From positions 1 through 14,381 of the forward strand of contig JAFRMD010000147.1 of NCBI GenBank assembly GCA_017430835.1: 14,381 bases of DNA, read 5' to 3'. Of this stretch, positions 14,367 to 14,381 are shown piece by piece; the first letter of the stretch is position 1; each line of letters opens with the position of its first letter. Made by a program: the position numbers and the translations under genes. This stretch comes from Methanosphaera sp. GTDB taxonomy: Archaea > Methanobacteriota > Methanobacteria > Methanobacteriales > Methanobacteriaceae. A model generated the notes under the pieces. It did not search any database. It was given only the letters and a program-made list of their open reading frames with translations, and had not been told where the DNA came from.

Positions 14367-14381
14367 TAAACCATCTCCCCC

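Overview
The window is AT-rich, archaeal-type DNA. It opens with the archaeal spc-type ribosomal cluster (uS5, uL30, uL15, SecY, archaeal adenylate kinase, a DUF106 Oxa1-superfamily membrane protein, eL34, archaeal cytidylate kinase, eL14). It closes with a large Asn/Thr/Lys-rich adhesin-like protein made of a beta-helix followed by Ig-like repeats. This combination, with low GC, GGAGG/GGTGA ribosome-binding sites and DUF4013 membrane proteins, points to a gut-type methanogen of the Methanobacteriales, most likely Methanosphaera or a close relative. The genus is inferred from overall resemblance, not from a database match.

Layout. 19-5374 is the conserved housekeeping block, all on the plus strand: three ribosomal proteins, then secY, adkA, the DUF106 gene, eL34, cmk and eL14. 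A U-tract palindrome precedes secY and a hairpin follows it. A third structured, promoter-like gap (4227-4354) precedes eL34. The eL14 stop codon lies inside a terminator-like hairpin, and the cbf5 and rps13 genes that often follow in methanogens are absent, so the conserved cluster ends here. 5578-6141 encodes a small flavoprotein of the NADPH-dependent FMN reductase / iron-sulfur flavoprotein family. 6180-8270 holds two divergently transcribed DUF4013 membrane proteins, one with a C-terminal zinc ribbon. 8506-10205 holds two tandem NudC-like NAD(H) pyrophosphatase paralogues, each with its own promoter-like or leaderless start. 10206-10543 is a 338-base non-coding stretch with two perfect AT palindromes. 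10544-14346 is the adhesin-like gene.

The adhesin gene is split. A 98-residue N-terminal piece with a clear signal peptide ends at a TAA directly after A AAA AAG, the classic -1 slippery heptamer. The -1 frame then stays open for about 1,170 codons. Nothing in the second frame looks like a genuine start, so the two pieces are best read as one gene of about 1,267 residues. It could be made by -1 frameshifting, switched by A-tract length, broken by mutation, or split by a sequencing error. This is the most interesting signal in the window.

Other leads: a shared sequence box plus matching inverted-repeat arms upstream of both eL34 and the plus-strand DUF4013 gene, an operator-like inverted repeat at the minus-strand DUF4013 promoter, and a missing cysteine in the flavoprotein cluster motif. 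I see no tRNA, rRNA, CRISPR array, transposase or phage gene.
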